Of a DNA stretch of 64,000 nt, positions 56,192 to 64,000 are shown piece after piece. A model generated the notes under the pieces. The model was not told where the DNA came from. It ran no database searches and saw only the letters and a list, made by a program, of their open reading frames with translations. The first letter of the stretch is position 1. The number at the start of each line of letters is the position of its first letter. Location: assembly GCF_006716465.1 (NCBI RefSeq), contig NZ_VFPB01000001.1, positions 654,983 to 718,982 of the forward strand, in the 5' to 3' direction. This DNA is from Pseudoxanthomonas sp. 3HH-4 (GTDB taxonomy: Bacteria > Pseudomonadota > Gammaproteobacteria > Xanthomonadales > Xanthomonadaceae). The translations under genes were made by a program, and so were the position numbers.

Positions 56192-57781
56192 TCAGTCCAG
56201 TGCGCGGTAGCGGAAATTACGGAAGTGCACCTTGCCCTGGCCGGCGGCGTACAGCGACGGCTTGAGGGCCAGGAAGCCGCCCGCCACGTTGTGGTGGTAG
56301 CCGGAGACTTCCATCTGCACCGGGTACTTGGTCCAGGCCTTGCCGTCGGCACTGGTGTGGATCGTGACGATGTGGCGGTTGTGCGTGACCCGCAGCCAGA
56401 GCTTTCCGCCCCTGGCGCTGGGGCCCAGCTTGCCGGGGCGCTCCAGGCCGTAGCGGTGCATGACGAACTGCTCGCCATTGCTGCCCACGCCCGCATACAG
56501 GCGGTCGTTGTAGAACAGTACCGCGCCGCCCTGGGCGCCGGGCTCGATGTCCATTTCTACTTCGAACTGGTAGGCCAGATCGCCGGCGATGATGCCCAGC
56601 GGCGAGCTGTCGCGCGGCGAGGTGCCCTTTCCCTGCAGTGACATCACGCCGTCGCCGAAGCCGAGGCGGGCGAACTCGTCCGGCGCAGGGTCGTAGAACG
56701 CCCATTGCGGTCCCAGCTTTCCGCCCCGGAAATCGTCCGACAGCGCCATCCCGTGCGGCGACAGCGCCTTGCCTGCCGGCTTGCGCAGCGGCTGGCCCAG
56801 GTCGCCGCCCTTGGCGACGAACCAGCCGTCGTCCGTCCACTCGATGGGGTCGAGCAGTGCTTGCCGGCCCAGCGTCCAGAAGTCGCGCTCGTAACCGTGG
56901 TAGATCATCCACCACTGGCCGGCGGCATCTTCCACCAGCGTGGCGTGCCCGCGCGACCACCAGTACTGCTCTCGCGAGGTGGTACGCACCACCGGATTGT
57001 TGGGCGCGTTCTGCCACGGCCCATGGATGGAGCGAGAGCGCGCGACGATCACCATGTGCCCGGTCGGCGGACCGGCCGTGCCGCCAACGGCGGTGATCAT
57101 GTAGTACCAGCCGTTGCGGAAGGTGATCTTCGGGCCTTCCTGGGCATAGCCCTCCACGTCCCACGATTCCGGATAGCGCCAGCCGTCGTAGACGTGCTTC
57201 ACCTCGCCGACCGTGCTCAGGCCATCGTCGGCCAGCTGCACGTAGTCGCCCGCACTGAGGAACAGGTAGCGCTTGCCGTCTTCGCCGACCGCATGGCCGG
57301 GATCGATATGGCCCGGCAGCCCGATGTCGATGGGCTCGCTCCAGGGGCCGCGGATGTCGTCCGCCCATACGACGAAGTTGCTGCGTCGCGGCGATTCGGT
57401 GCCGCCGACACGTGCGGGGAAATAGATGTAGTAGCGGCCCTTGTGCTTGACCAGGTCTGGCGCCCAGATCGAGCCGACATTCTTCGTGATGGCATGGCCG
57501 ACCGGCTGCCAGTTGATCAGGTCGCGCGAATGCCACAGCGGCAGGCCGGGATAAGCCGTGAAGGACGACAGGGTGAGGTAGTAGTCGTCACCGTCCTTCA
57601 GCACCGAAGGATCGGGCCGGTCACCCGCCAGCACGGGGTTGAGGAACGTTCCGTCACCCAGGTCCGCCTGGCGCTGGTGCTCGATGCCGCGCTTCCACGC
57701 CGGTTCGCGGTGGCCATCCTCCGCCAGCGCTGCCAGCGGTGCGAACAGGCACAGGGCGATCATCCACGACTTCATTGCCAT
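56192..57781 (-). CDS. GH43-family glycoside hydrolase
   Basis: A 529-residue secreted enzyme with signal peptide (SWMIALCLFAPLAALAE). The five-bladed GH43 propeller spans about residues 45-320: candidate catalytic residues are D54 or D57 (LAGDRPDPSVLKDGDDYYL), D109 (SIWAPDLVKHKGRYYIYFPA) and E216 (EGYAQEGPKITFRNGWYYMI). A C-terminal concanavalin-like domain (about 350-529) follows. GH43 enzymes release arabinose, xylose or galactose from plant polymers; side chains of pectin fit the context. GAGGA lies 6 bases before ATG 57781. It is 10 bases after the PL10 gene and is the last gene of that operon. Confidence 0.87.
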   Translation of the reverse strand: MAMKSWMIALCLFAPLAALAEDGHREPAWKRGIEHQRQADLGDGTFLNPVLAGDRPDPSVLKDGDDYYLTLSSFTAYPGLPLWHSRDLINWQPVGHAITKNVGSIWAPDLVKHKGRYYIYFPARVGGTESPRRSNFVVWADDIRGPWSEPIDIGLPGHIDPGHAVGEDGKRYLFLSAGDYVQLADDGLSTVGEVKHVYDGWRYPESWDVEGYAQEGPKITFRNGWYYMITAVGGTAGPPTGHMVIVARSRSIHGPWQNAPNNPVVRTTSREQYWWSRGHATLVEDAAGQWWMIYHGYERDFWTLGRQALLDPIEWTDDGWFVAKGGDLGQPLRKPAGKALSPHGMALSDDFRGGKLGPQWAFYDPAPDEFARLGFGDGVMSLQGKGTSPRDSSPLGIIAGDLAYQFEVEMDIEPGAQGGAVLFYNDRLYAGVGSNGEQFVMHRYGLERPGKLGPSARGGKLWLRVTHNRHIVTIHTSADGKAWTKYPVQMEVSGYHHNVAGGFLALKPSLYAAGQGKVHFRNFRYRALD

Positions 57782-57791
57782 CAGGAGTCCT

Positions 57792-58934
57792 CTACTTCGA
57801 CGACGTGTGCTGCGATGTCCATTGCGGGTATTCGGTCGACAGCAGCCGCTCCGGCCAGTTGCCGTACCACTCGTAGCCGGTGCGGCGCTCGCGAGGGATA
57901 TCTTCGTAGCGCGCGACGCGCTGGCTGTCCCGCGTCGCTAGCACCACGCTGTTGTCCTTCACGTCGTAGAAGCGCGCCCACAGTCCGGTGGCGGACGGAT
58001 CGACGACCAGGCGACGGTCCTCGGCGCTGCTGTGGTACCGGAACTGTTCCGCCGGCGCGTCGAAGGTCTCGATGCGCCAGCCGGTGATCTCCACGCGGCG
58101 CAGCCAGTCCACCGCGCCGTCCACGGCCGCGACGACGGCGGGCGACGGGTCGGGGATCGACATCAGGTAGCGGACCACGCCGACGGTTTCCTGGCCGGTG
58201 ATCGACGGAAGCTCGAACTTGCGTCCCTGCACGGGTTGCAGGGTCTTGGCGTCGTACTGGCCCGCCCAGCCGGCAAGCGTGTCGCCCTGGCGTACCTGCA
58301 GGCGCAGCAGGCAGGCATCGGCGGCATCGATGGCCGCCTGCACGCGGGCGCGCAAGGCGGCATCAACGAAGGCATAGCGGCGCGTGTCCGACACGACCTT
58401 GCGCAACGTGCCCAGCACGCCAGCCGTCACATCGTCGGCGATGGTGATATGCGGGTGGTAGGACTGCGTGGCCGGCACCGTATGCGGCCAGCCGCCGCAC
58501 GCGGGAATCTGCTGCGCCAGCGTGAACGCGATTCCTTTCAGGCTGCCGTCGCGATAGCGCGCATCGCCGGTGATCGCATACGCCGTGGCCAGGTAGTCCA
58601 GTTGCGTGTAGATATTGCGGTTGTCGAAACTGCCGCCGGACTTGCGCGCCTCGGCATCGAAGCGTGCCTTCTCCGCATCATCCAGGATGCGGGCAGGATC
58701 CTGGTTCTCGATCCAGCCGCCGTCCAGTCGTTGATAGCGCAGGATGTTGTCGGCGATCTTCGCGACCTCATCCGGTGCATGACGGGGGTATTGGTTGCCG
58801 TGCACGTTGCGCCAGTGGTGGATGGCGTCCTCGAACCCGGCCAGCGAGGGCGTCTCCGCCAATGCCGGTGCGCCTGCTGATCCGGCCACCGCCAACACGA
58901 TGGCGCAGAGCAGGCGCGCGCGCAGGCGTGGCAT
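57792..58934 (-). CDS. Pectate lyase, PL10-like
   Basis: A 380-residue secreted lyase that cleaves polygalacturonate by beta-elimination. A signal peptide (LRARLLCAIVLAVAGSAGAP) is followed by blocks of the PL10 alpha-barrel: ADNILRYQRLDGGWIENQDP, GGSFDNRNIYTQLDYLATAY, GGWPHTVPATQSYHPHITIA and LPSITGQETVGVVRYLMSIP. ATG 58934 shares a base with the DctM stop (TGATG). It is coupled to the TRAP genes, so uptake and depolymerisation are made together. The catalytic Arg is not assigned here. Confidence 0.88.
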   Translation of the reverse strand: MPRLRARLLCAIVLAVAGSAGAPALAETPSLAGFEDAIHHWRNVHGNQYPRHAPDEVAKIADNILRYQRLDGGWIENQDPARILDDAEKARFDAEARKSGGSFDNRNIYTQLDYLATAYAITGDARYRDGSLKGIAFTLAQQIPACGGWPHTVPATQSYHPHITIADDVTAGVLGTLRKVVSDTRRYAFVDAALRARVQAAIDAADACLLRLQVRQGDTLAGWAGQYDAKTLQPVQGRKFELPSITGQETVGVVRYLMSIPDPSPAVVAAVDGAVDWLRRVEITGWRIETFDAPAEQFRYHSSAEDRRLVVDPSATGLWARFYDVKDNSVVLATRDSQRVARYEDIPRERRTGYEWYGNWPERLLSTEYPQWTSQHTSSK

Positions 58935-60214
58935 CACTTGATCGCCCGCGGCAGCCACAGCGAAAGCTCCGGGAACAGCGCCACGATCAGCAGCACGGCC
59001 AGGCCAGCCAGCCAGAACGGCCAGATCGTGCGCATGCTCTGCGCGATGGTGATCTTGCCGATGGCGGTCCCGATGAAGAGCACCGAGCCCACGGGCGGCG
59101 TCACCAGGCCAATACCACCGGTCAGCACCAGCACCAGCCCGAAGTGGATCGGGTCGATGCCGTAGGCCTTCGCTACCGGCAGGAAGATCGGCGTGCAGAT
59201 CAGGATCATCGGCGCCAGGTCCATGAACGTGCCCAGCACCAGCAGCACCAGCACGATCAGCAGCAACACCGTGTACTTGCTGTGCGCGATCGACTGCAGC
59301 GCGTCGACCGCAGCGGCAGGCACCTGCAGGTAGGCCAGCAGCCAGCCGAACACCGCCGCCGTGGCGATCACGAACAGGATCACGCCGGTGGTGCGCGCCG
59401 CATGAGTCACCGTGGCGAAGAACTCCTTCAGCGACAGCTGGCGGTACAGCACACTGGTCACCAGCAGTGCGTACACGACCGCGATGGCGGCGCTCTCCAC
59501 CGCAGTGAAGATGCCCGCGCGGATGCCGAAGAAGATCAGGCCCACCAGGCCCAGCCCCGGCAGCGCGGAAACCAGTCGCAGCAGAACCGCCCGCATGCCC
59601 GGGAACGGTTCCGTGCCATAACCCCGCTTGCACGCCACTGCCCAACCCGTGAACATCAGCACGACCGTCATCAGCAGCGCGGGCACGATGCCGGCGGCGA
59701 AAAGATCGGCGATGGACAGGCCGCCGCCAGCCGCTGCGGAGAACAGGATCAGGTTGTGCGAGGGCGGCACCAGCAGCGCCACCAGCGCGGCGGTGATGCT
59801 GACGTTGACGGCGAAATCACGGTCGTACCCGCGTTTGACCATCTGCGGGATCATCGTGCCGCCGACGGCCGAGACGTCGGCGATGGCCGAGCCCGACACG
59901 CCGCCGAAGAACAGCGACGACAGGATGCTGACCTGGCCCAGGCCGCCACGCAGGCGGCCGACGAGCGACGCCGCCAGGCTGATCAGGCGCTCGGAGATGC
60001 CGCCGCGCAGCATGATCTCGCCAGCGAAGATGAAGAGCGGAATCGCGATCAGCGAGGCCGAGCCGGTGCCCGAAGAAATCTGCTGCACCAGCACGATGCT
60101 GGGCAGGTCGAGGTAGAGCAGCGTCGCCAGCGATGCGGCAGCCAACGCATAGGCCACCGGCACGCCGATCAGCAGCAGGATCGCGAAGATCGAGAACAGC
60201 AGGGTGATCGCCAT
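58934..60214 (-). CDS. dctM: TRAP transporter large permease (DctM)
   Basis: A 426-residue inner-membrane protein with about 12 helices, the transport subunit of a TRAP system. Family blocks are IPLFIFAGEIMLRGGISERL, LSSLFFGGVSGSAIADVSAV, LVPPSHNLILFSAAAGGG and LVLTGGIGLVTPPVGSVLFI. It uses a sodium gradient and a periplasmic binding protein. It lies 3 bases after dctQ and is fused by one base to the PL10 start. In this locus, pectin-derived unsaturated uronates or ketouronates are the likely cargo, by context. Confidence 0.92.
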   Translation of the reverse strand: MAITLLFSIFAILLLIGVPVAYALAAASLATLLYLDLPSIVLVQQISSGTGSASLIAIPLFIFAGEIMLRGGISERLISLAASLVGRLRGGLGQVSILSSLFFGGVSGSAIADVSAVGGTMIPQMVKRGYDRDFAVNVSITAALVALLVPPSHNLILFSAAAGGGLSIADLFAAGIVPALLMTVVLMFTGWAVACKRGYGTEPFPGMRAVLLRLVSALPGLGLVGLIFFGIRAGIFTAVESAAIAVVYALLVTSVLYRQLSLKEFFATVTHAARTTGVILFVIATAAVFGWLLAYLQVPAAAVDALQSIAHSKYTVLLLIVLVLLVLGTFMDLAPMILICTPIFLPVAKAYGIDPIHFGLVLVLTGGIGLVTPPVGSVLFIGTAIGKITIAQSMRTIWPFWLAGLAVLLIVALFPELSLWLPRAIK

Positions 60215-60217
60215 GGG

Positions 60218-60736
60218 TCAGCGGGCCTTGTCGGTCAGCGGCGCGCGCAGCACCAGGAGCAGTCGGTACAGGGCGAACACCACCATCAACACGCCACCCA
60301 GCGACAACGGCAGGTAGCCGATGCTCTGCGGCATCGGCGCACCGGCGATGCGGATGTCCAGCCCGTCGAACAGCAGCACCGCGCCCCAGTAGGCCATCAC
60401 CGCGCCGATTGCGGCGATCACCAGCGGGGATACCGCGTGCAGCAGTTTCTTCAGGCGAGGGCCCACCGCATCGGCCAGCAGGAAGAAGCCGAAGTGGCGG
60501 TTCGTGTGCACGCCCGCCGCAGCCCCCAGGCTCATGGCGGTGGTCAGCAGCAATACGGTGACCGGCTCGGTCCAGCTGGGCGAGTCGTTGATGATGTAGC
60601 GGGCGATCACCTGCCAGCCCTGCACGACCACCAGCCCGAGCAGGGCGGCGACGGCGATCGCGATGGCGGCGTTGGACAGCAGGTCCATGCCACGTTGCAC
60701 GGGCGTGGCGGGAGACGGCGTGGTTTCTTCTGACAT
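60218..60736 (-). CDS. dctQ: TRAP transporter small permease (DctQ)
   Basis: A 172-residue inner-membrane subunit with four helices. The family motif is visible in YIINDSPSWTEPVTVLLLTT, in a region with ARY then W-T-E. It bridges the binding protein and the large permease. ATG 60736 has GAGGAC 8 bases upstream. It lies between dctP, with 9 bases, and dctM, with 3 bases. Confidence 0.9.
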   Translation of the reverse strand: MSEETTPSPATPVQRGMDLLSNAAIAIAVAALLGLVVVQGWQVIARYIINDSPSWTEPVTVLLLTTAMSLGAAAGVHTNRHFGFFLLADAVGPRLKKLLHAVSPLVIAAIGAVMAYWGAVLLFDGLDIRIAGAPMPQSIGYLPLSLGGVLMVVFALYRLLLVLRAPLTDKAR

Positions 60737-60745
60737 CGTCGGTCC

Positions 60746-61741
60746 TCAGGCCAGGTCGCGGATGCGGCGGTACAGCGCGTCGATCGCCGGGTCGCTGCGG
60801 TACTCGGACAACAGCGGCTGCGAGGCGCGCGCGAAGGCGGCAAGGTCCGCTTCGTTGTGCTGCACGCCCGCGGCGAAGACCGCCTCGCGGGCCTTCGCTT
60901 CGGACGCATCCCAGAGCGAGCGCATCACATCCACCGACTGGCGGGCGGTTTCGACCAGAAGTTCGCGGTCGCGCGGTTGCAGGTCATCCAGCGTACGTTG
61001 CGACACCAGCAGCACGTCGGGTGCGTAGGAATGGTTGGTCTGCGACCAGTAGCGCGCCGCTTCGAAGTGGCGGCTGGAGTGGAAGCTACGGATGTTGTTC
61101 TCCGCTCCGTCGATCATCCGCGTCTCCAGTCCGGAGAACACTTCGCCCAGCGACAGGGGGGTGGGATTGGCGCCGAACAGGCGCAGCATGCGGATGAAGA
61201 TGTCTGACACCGGCACGCGGACCTTCAAGCCATGCAGGTCTTCCGGCGTGCGGATCGCGTGCTTGGTGTTGTAGAAGCAGCGCGCCCCGGAATCGTAGAT
61301 CGCCAGGCCGACCAGCCCGCGGCGGGAAAAGCCGTCCAGTACCGCATTGCCCACGCCTTCGTCCATCGCGCGTCGCATGTGCGCCACCGAATCGAATACG
61401 TACGGCAGACACAGCGCCTGGGTCAGCGGAAAGGCATTGTTCAGCGCGCCGGCATACACGCGGGTCATGTCGATGGCGCCGAAGCGCGCCATGTCGATGG
61501 CTTCGGATTCGCGGCCCAGCTGGCCCGAGTGGTATTGGCGCAGCGTCACGCGGCCGCCGGTCTCGCGCGCCATGGTCTCGCCGATCCAGCGCACGGCTTC
61601 GACGGTGGGATAGTCCTTCACGTGCACATCGGTGGCGGTCAGCACGTGCCGCCCATCGTCGGCAAGGGCGCGACTCCCCGCCAGCGGAAGCGCGACCGCG
61701 GCGCCGAGGCTGGTGCCCAGGAAACGACGACGGTTCATCAT
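60746..61741 (-). CDS. dctP: TRAP transporter substrate-binding protein (DctP), Tat-type signal
   Basis: A 331-residue periplasmic binding protein. The N-terminus has a twin-arginine signal (MNRRRFLGTSLGAAVALPLA). Typical DctP blocks follow: HVKDYPTVEAVRWIGETMAR, LRQYHSGQLGRESEAIDMAR, FGAIDMTRVYAGALNNAFPL, LCLPYVFDSVAHMRRAMDEG and the substrate-arginine loop GLKVRVPVSDIFIRMLRLFG. ATG 61741 overlaps the FAH stop (ATGATG), with ATG 61738 as second choice. The cargo is probably an unsaturated or keto uronate, by context. Confidence 0.92.
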   Translation of the reverse strand: MMNRRRFLGTSLGAAVALPLAGSRALADDGRHVLTATDVHVKDYPTVEAVRWIGETMARETGGRVTLRQYHSGQLGRESEAIDMARFGAIDMTRVYAGALNNAFPLTQALCLPYVFDSVAHMRRAMDEGVGNAVLDGFSRRGLVGLAIYDSGARCFYNTKHAIRTPEDLHGLKVRVPVSDIFIRMLRLFGANPTPLSLGEVFSGLETRMIDGAENNIRSFHSSRHFEAARYWSQTNHSYAPDVLLVSQRTLDDLQPRDRELLVETARQSVDVMRSLWDASEAKAREAVFAAGVQHNEADLAAFARASQPLLSEYRSDPAIDALYRRIRDLA

Positions 61742-62595
61742 GCGCGCCAATCCCCTTCGTCCTTCGGCGTCGCGGCTGCCGCGACGCACGCAATGCTGCC
61801 ATGGCCATCGAACTCGATGAGGGCCTGCTGGCCCGGCAGGATGTCGTGGATGCCCGTGGCGTTGCCGGTGGCGATCAGGTCGCCCGCCTTCAACGGGCGA
61901 CCGCGGCGCGCTGAGCGCGACAGCGCGAACGCGAACGCCGCGCGCAGGCCGCCGGGCAGCGTGGTGGCGCCGCCTTTGCCAACCGGCCGGCCGTCGATCG
62001 AGGTCGTGCAGATCAGCGAAGCATCGCTGCGTTCGGCCCAGCCGGGAATCTCGGCACCCATCACCAGGCCATTGTTGTTGCCGAAGTCCGAAACGACGAC
62101 GCGCGGGCCGAGCTGGTTGATCGTCGCCAGCGGACTGCTGGCCACTTCCATGCCGGTGAACAGCGTCGACGGTACGGCGGCGGCCTCTTCCGGGGTCCAG
62201 AGTGTCTTGTCGGCCGGGGCATCGGCGTCCAGACGCAGCACGTACTCCGCTTCCACGGCGCCGAAGCCGTGCTCGAACACCTCGAACGTAGATTGGCTAC
62301 CGGTGGTCATCTGCAGCTGGCGGGCGAAAATGGGGCCGAGCAGGCGCTCATCACCGGATGCATCCCGTCGTTCCGGTGCGATGAAGCCGACCTTCCAGCC
62401 GACCACGCGGTCGGGCCACTGCGCTATCGCGTGGTCCTGCACCTGATACGCGGTCACCAGATCATAGGGAATCGTGCCCGGGAATCCCGGCAATGCACGG
62501 CCCTGGCGCCTCGCGCTGACGAAGCTGTCCGCGATGGCGGCCAGTTCCGGGGCTTCCATGCGTGCGTCGGACGGCGCGCTGTGGTCAGTACTCAA
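61738..62595 (-). CDS. FAH-family (2-keto-4-pentenoate hydratase-like) enzyme
   Basis: A 285-residue metal-dependent enzyme of the fumarylacetoacetate hydrolase superfamily. Visible are SFVSARRQGRALPGFPG near the N-terminus, VGWKVGFIAPERRDASGDE, VEAEYVLRLDADAP with metal-ligand Glu residues, FTGMEVASSPLATI and GDLIATGNATGIHDILPGQ. TTG 62595 is chosen because GGGGAGAG lies 5 bases upstream; ATG 62559, without such a site, is the alternative. It is the first gene of the operon FAH-dctPQM-PL10-GH43, under a LacI-type operator. It could act on a keto-deoxy sugar acid, but I cannot name its substrate. Confidence 0.85.
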   Translation of the reverse strand: MSTDHSAPSDARMEAPELAAIADSFVSARRQGRALPGFPGTIPYDLVTAYQVQDHAIAQWPDRVVGWKVGFIAPERRDASGDERLLGPIFARQLQMTTGSQSTFEVFEHGFGAVEAEYVLRLDADAPADKTLWTPEEAAAVPSTLFTGMEVASSPLATINQLGPRVVVSDFGNNNGLVMGAEIPGWAERSDASLICTTSIDGRPVGKGGATTLPGGLRAAFAFALSRSARRGRPLKAGDLIATGNATGIHDILPGQQALIEFDGHGSIACVAAAATPKDEGDWRA

Positions 62596-62653
62596 GAGGG
62601 CTCTCCCCGCAATGTTTTGTTGCACCGCCGAGTGACAGCGCAGGTTGATGGCC

Positions 62654-62682
62654 TGTATATGGTAAACCGGTGTCATTGACAA
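62654..62682 (-). promoter_or_regulatory. Promoter of the FAH-TRAP-PL10-GH43 operon with LacI-type operator
   Basis: On the minus strand, -35 TTGTCA (62677-62682), a 17-base spacer and -10 TATACA (62654-62659). The operator TGGTAAACCGGTGTCA (62660-62675) fills the spacer. It differs from the kduI operator by one inserted A. On the plus strand TTGACA at 62676-62681 may serve the PL1 gene, so one site could govern both directions. Confidence 0.75.
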
Positions 62683-62746
62683 TGTGCACTGCCGCAAAAC
62701 CCATCCCGATGCCACGATGCGTCGATCCACTCCTGGGAGGGAGCCA

Positions 62747-64000
62747 ATGCTTCATATCTGTTTTCCCGCGCGGGCCTTCGGGCTGACCTGCGGCCTGGCC
62801 GCACTGCTGATGGCGTCCGCGATGACGCCGGCCCTCGCCGCGGACGCGCCTGCACTTGCATTCCCCGGCGCCCAGGGCGCTGCGGCGCACACGCCGGGGG
62901 GGCGCGGAGGCAAGATCGTCCGCGTCACCACTTTGGCCGCGGAAGGTCCCGGCTCGTTCAAGGAAGCGGTCACCGCCAAGGGGCCGCGCATCGTGGTGTT
63001 CGAAGTGGGCGGCGTGATCGACCTGGGCATGAAGGAGCTGCGCATCAGCGAGCCGTTCCTGACCATCGCCGGCCAGACCGCGCCTCACCCCGGCGTGACG
63101 ATCATCAAGGGCGGCCTGACCATCGCCACCCACGACGTTGTCATCCGCCACCTGCGCATCCGGCCCGGCGACGGTGGGTTGCCCAAGCGCTCGGGCGACA
63201 TCGATGCGATCACCACGGTGCGTGGCGCGCACGACGTGATCGTCGACCACTGCTCGCTCACCTGGGCCACGGATGAAAACCTCAGTGCATCCAGCACGCG
63301 CTTCCATGGCGAGAACGAAGCCGAGTGGATGGCCAATGCATCGCGCCGGATCACCTACAGCAACAACATCGTCGGCGAGGGACTGGCCAATTCGATCCAC
63401 GCCAAGGGCGAACACTCCAAGGGCTCGCTGATCCACGACCACGTCAACGAGGTCCTGATCGTCGGCAACCTGTACGCGCACAACTACGAGCGCAGCCCGC
63501 TGTTCAAGGGAGGAGCACGCGGACAGGTGATCAACAACCTGATCTACAACCCCGGCCAGCGCGCCATCCACTACAACCTGATCGCGGAAGAATGGCTGGG
63601 CCATCCGTACTCGAAGGGCGAGATGGTGGTGCGTGGCAACGTGATGCGCGCCGGCAAGTCTACCGAGCCGCTGGCGTTCCTGATGATCGGCGGCTCCGGC
63701 GATCTCGACCTGTACGCGCAGGACAACCTCATCGTCGATCGCGTGGGCAACAAGAGCATCCAGGAGACCGGCAGCTACACGACCGCGCCGGTGAAGCTCA
63801 ACCGCGTCAAGCAGGCGCCCGCGTTGCCCTTCGGCGTCACCCCCCGGGGTTCCGGTGAAGTCCAGGATGCCGTCATAGAAACTGCGGGCGCCACGCCCTG
63901 GAACCGCGACCTGATCGACCGCCGCATCGTCGCCGACGTCATCGAGGGGCGTGGCGAGATCATCGACAGCCAGGAACAGGTTGGCGGTTATCCGCACTAC
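62747..64000 (+). CDS. Pectate lyase, PL1-like (3' end beyond the window)
   Basis: An open frame from ATG 62747 to the right edge gives 418 residues without a stop. GGGAGGG lies 6 bases upstream. A signal peptide is followed by AFPGAQGAAAHTPGGRGGKI, VTTLAAEGPGSFKEAVTAKG and FEVGGVIDL, the start of pectate-lyase beta-helices. Later blocks include IRHLRIRPGDGG, DVIVDHCSLTWATDENLS with the aspartates near the calcium site, YSNNIVGEG, NYERSPLFKGGARGQVINNL and the terminal SQEQVGGYPHY, typical of the last turn, so little is missing. It is divergent from the FAH operon and shares its operator region. It cleaves polygalacturonate outside the cytoplasm. Confidence 0.9.
   Translation, partial: MLHICFPARAFGLTCGLAALLMASAMTPALAADAPALAFPGAQGAAAHTPGGRGGKIVRVTTLAAEGPGSFKEAVTAKGPRIVVFEVGGVIDLGMKELRISEPFLTIAGQTAPHPGVTIIKGGLTIATHDVVIRHLRIRPGDGGLPKRSGDIDAITTVRGAHDVIVDHCSLTWATDENLSASSTRFHGENEAEWMANASRRITYSNNIVGEGLANSIHAKGEHSKGSLIHDHVNEVLIVGNLYAHNYERSPLFKGGARGQVINNLIYNPGQRAIHYNLIAEEWLGHPYSKGEMVVRGNVMRAGKSTEPLAFLMIGGSGDLDLYAQDNLIVDRVGNKSIQETGSYTTAPVKLNRVKQAPALPFGVTPRGSGEVQDAVIETAGATPWNRDLIDRRIVADVIEGRGEIIDSQEQVGGYPHY

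Noticed and set aside
58664-60733. A 689-codon open frame antisense to the TRAP genes
   Set aside because: The protein is low-complexity Gln/Arg/His, a shadow of hydrophobic membrane codons; the TRAP genes are certain.

Overview
The window is GC-rich bacterial chromosome, densely packed, with no rRNA, tRNA, CRISPR array, prophage or insertion sequence that I can see. The gene content suggests a Gammaproteobacterium of the Xanthomonadaceae/Lysobacteraceae, near Pseudoxanthomonas, Xanthomonas or Lysobacter. The signs are the pcm-tolC pair, a single ilvCGM-ilvA-leuACDB operon opposite ilvD, a large TonB-dependent receptor, a pectin locus with PL10 and PL1 lyases, and GTAG-type REP repeats. The assignment rests on recognised families and gene order, not on a search.

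Layout. 1-3600: tail of an unidentified gene, a LysE-type exporter, an ELM1-family protein, a RutE-like nitroreductase, YceI and a small zinc-finger protein. 3616-10425: lipopolysaccharide assembly (GT4 glycosyltransferase, O-antigen ligase, two LpxL-like acyltransferases tail to tail, Kdo transferase WaaA), then a CaiB-type CoA-transferase. 10433-17838: a REP pair, tolC and pcm, and a TetR repressor divergent from a lipoprotein adaptor and RND pump. 17920-20886: a propeller sensor with a GGDEF domain. 20907-32061: branched-chain amino acid synthesis. The minus-strand operon ilvC-ilvG-ilvM-ilvA-leuA-leuC-leuD-leuB follows a leader peptide with the run LVLVLI and a terminator (attenuation); ilvD is divergent. 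32069-36642: a PhnD-like binding protein, a TPP riboswitch with thiC, and envelope genes including a channel-like protein.

36658-45224 is the most unusual accessory block: a possible minus-strand small RNA, a membrane CadC-like regulator with a TolB propeller, an AraC-family regulator, a 952-residue TonB-dependent receptor, and a protein joining an aspartyl-hydroxylase-like domain to a sulfotransferase. 45238-51890 is mostly envelope and housekeeping: ppa, a lytic transglycosylase, small membrane proteins, two EF-hand proteins, a proline-rich lipoprotein and a HAD phosphatase.

51891-64000 is a pectin-use locus. It has an SGNH esterase fused to a cupin, kduD, kduI, a LacI repressor, a GH43 enzyme, a PL10 pectate lyase, a DctPQM TRAP transporter, a FAH-family enzyme and a PL1-like pectate lyase that runs off the window. 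Two near-identical LacI-type palindromes sit in the spacers of two good sigma-70 promoters. One is in front of kduI and the other in front of the FAH-TRAP-PL10-GH43 operon, beside the divergent PL1 gene. I infer that the local LacI protein controls pectin lyases, oligomer uptake and ketouronate catabolism as one regulon.
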